From: Rhodocyclaceae bacterium | Lineage (GTDB): Bacteria; Pseudomonadota; Gammaproteobacteria; Burkholderiales; Rhodocyclaceae | Direction: 5' to 3' | Assembly (NCBI GenBank): GCA_030682175.1 | Contig: JAUXOM010000130.1 | Location: forward strand, 1-51,944 | DNA: 51,944 bases | Shown: piece after piece, positions 51,805 through 51,944 of the stretch | How positions within the stretch are numbered: the first letter of the stretch is position 1 | Layout of the letters: each line of letters begins with the position of its first letter | Made by a program: the position numbers and the translations under genes | Notes under the pieces: model-generated | Told to the model about the DNA's origin: nothing | The model's database searches: none | Seen by the model: the letters and a program-made list of their open reading frames with translations, nothing else

Positions 51805-51944
51805 ATAGGGGTAGAGAAAGGCTCTCGCCCTCCCCTCCCTCCGAACCGTGCGTGCGGTTCTCCCGCACACGGCTCTCCAGTCGGTGGTTTCAACATCGTG
51901 ATTGGCTCGCCAAGGTATGAGCTCCAGCCAAAGTGAAGAGCCCA
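51805..51944 (-). mobile_element. 3' end of a group II intron (domains V and VI), cut by the window
   Basis: On the minus strand 51875-51843 reads as a domain V hairpin: lower stem GAGCCGTG/CACGGTTC with the AGC triad, upper stem TGCGG/CCGCA, a GAGAA loop and a 2-nt CG bulge. After it a domain VI hairpin (AGGGG...CCCCT, inner GGC-GAGA-GCC) leaves an unpaired A 7 nt before the end, giving a 3' splice site at about 51805 (...ACCCCTAT). The intron body, and any reverse transcriptase, would lie beyond the window. It is inserted 20 bp after the uup stop, antisense to uup. Confidence 0.85.

Overview
The window (about 52 kb, GC-rich, dense coding) looks like a betaproteobacterial chromosome, most likely of the Rhodocyclales/Sterolibacteriaceae type. 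This rests on the gene repertoire (OmpR/EnvZ, aceK next to icd, clpS-clpA, rraA, YcaO, NhaR, CbpA/CbpM, RutE-type reductase, thiosulfate-uptake TsuAB) and on the protein style. The genus is a guess.

Layout: 1-1824 end of an OmpR/EnvZ two-component operon; 1922-3907 a Sel1-repeat protein; 3908-4228 an AT-rich divergent intergenic region with DnaA-box-like sites; 4229-6264 xseA, sodB and a terminator; 6283-7416 a class V aminotransferase; 7759-11779 a small membrane protein, a TsuA/TsuB thiosulfate-uptake pair and a GGDEF-EAL protein; 11776-15450 a DUF192 protein and aceK divergent from icd; 15739-20776 cold-shock protein, clpS, clpA, rraA and rhlE; 21250-29314 an SseB-like protein, corA, ycaO overlapping recQ, nhaR, a VC0807-type membrane protein and a Ca/Na exchanger; 29447-34168 NfeD, slipin, a beta-CASP metallo-hydrolase and a lipoprotein hydrolase; 34308-40508 a lipid-related run (ceramidase-like protein, MFS transporter, a three-domain ACP/acyl-AMP ligase/acyltransferase, YdcH, hydrolase); 40564-43520 a nitroreductase and a heat-shock cluster (two Hsp20, CbpA, CbpM) with back-to-back sigma32-type promoters; 43601-49811 a defence and addiction island; 49856-51784 an Uup-type ABC-F ATPase; 51805-51944 the 3' end of a group II intron on the minus strand.

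Two things stand out. First, a 24-nt repeat, open in all six frames, occurs about 15 times. It lies between genes, at toxin stop codons and, in frame, inside coding regions (histidine kinase, xseA, recQ, acyl-AMP ligase, hydrolase, MmeI-like enzyme, ABC-F). Other repeats (REP pairs, a 59-nt palindrome, a 72-nt palindrome, a ~200-bp element) are also read through in frame; the MmeI-like gene alone carries five.

Second, three toxin-antitoxin modules lie between the MmeI-like gene and the ABC-F gene. They are separated by two fused scars, each made of the 5' end of the ABC-F gene joined to the 3' end of the MmeI-like gene. That is the junction expected from tandem duplication of a [restriction-gene 3' end - TA - ABC-F 5' end] unit, so the locus looks like an expandable TA cassette site. 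A fourth module, ParD/ParE-like, is translationally coupled to the start of the MmeI-like gene.
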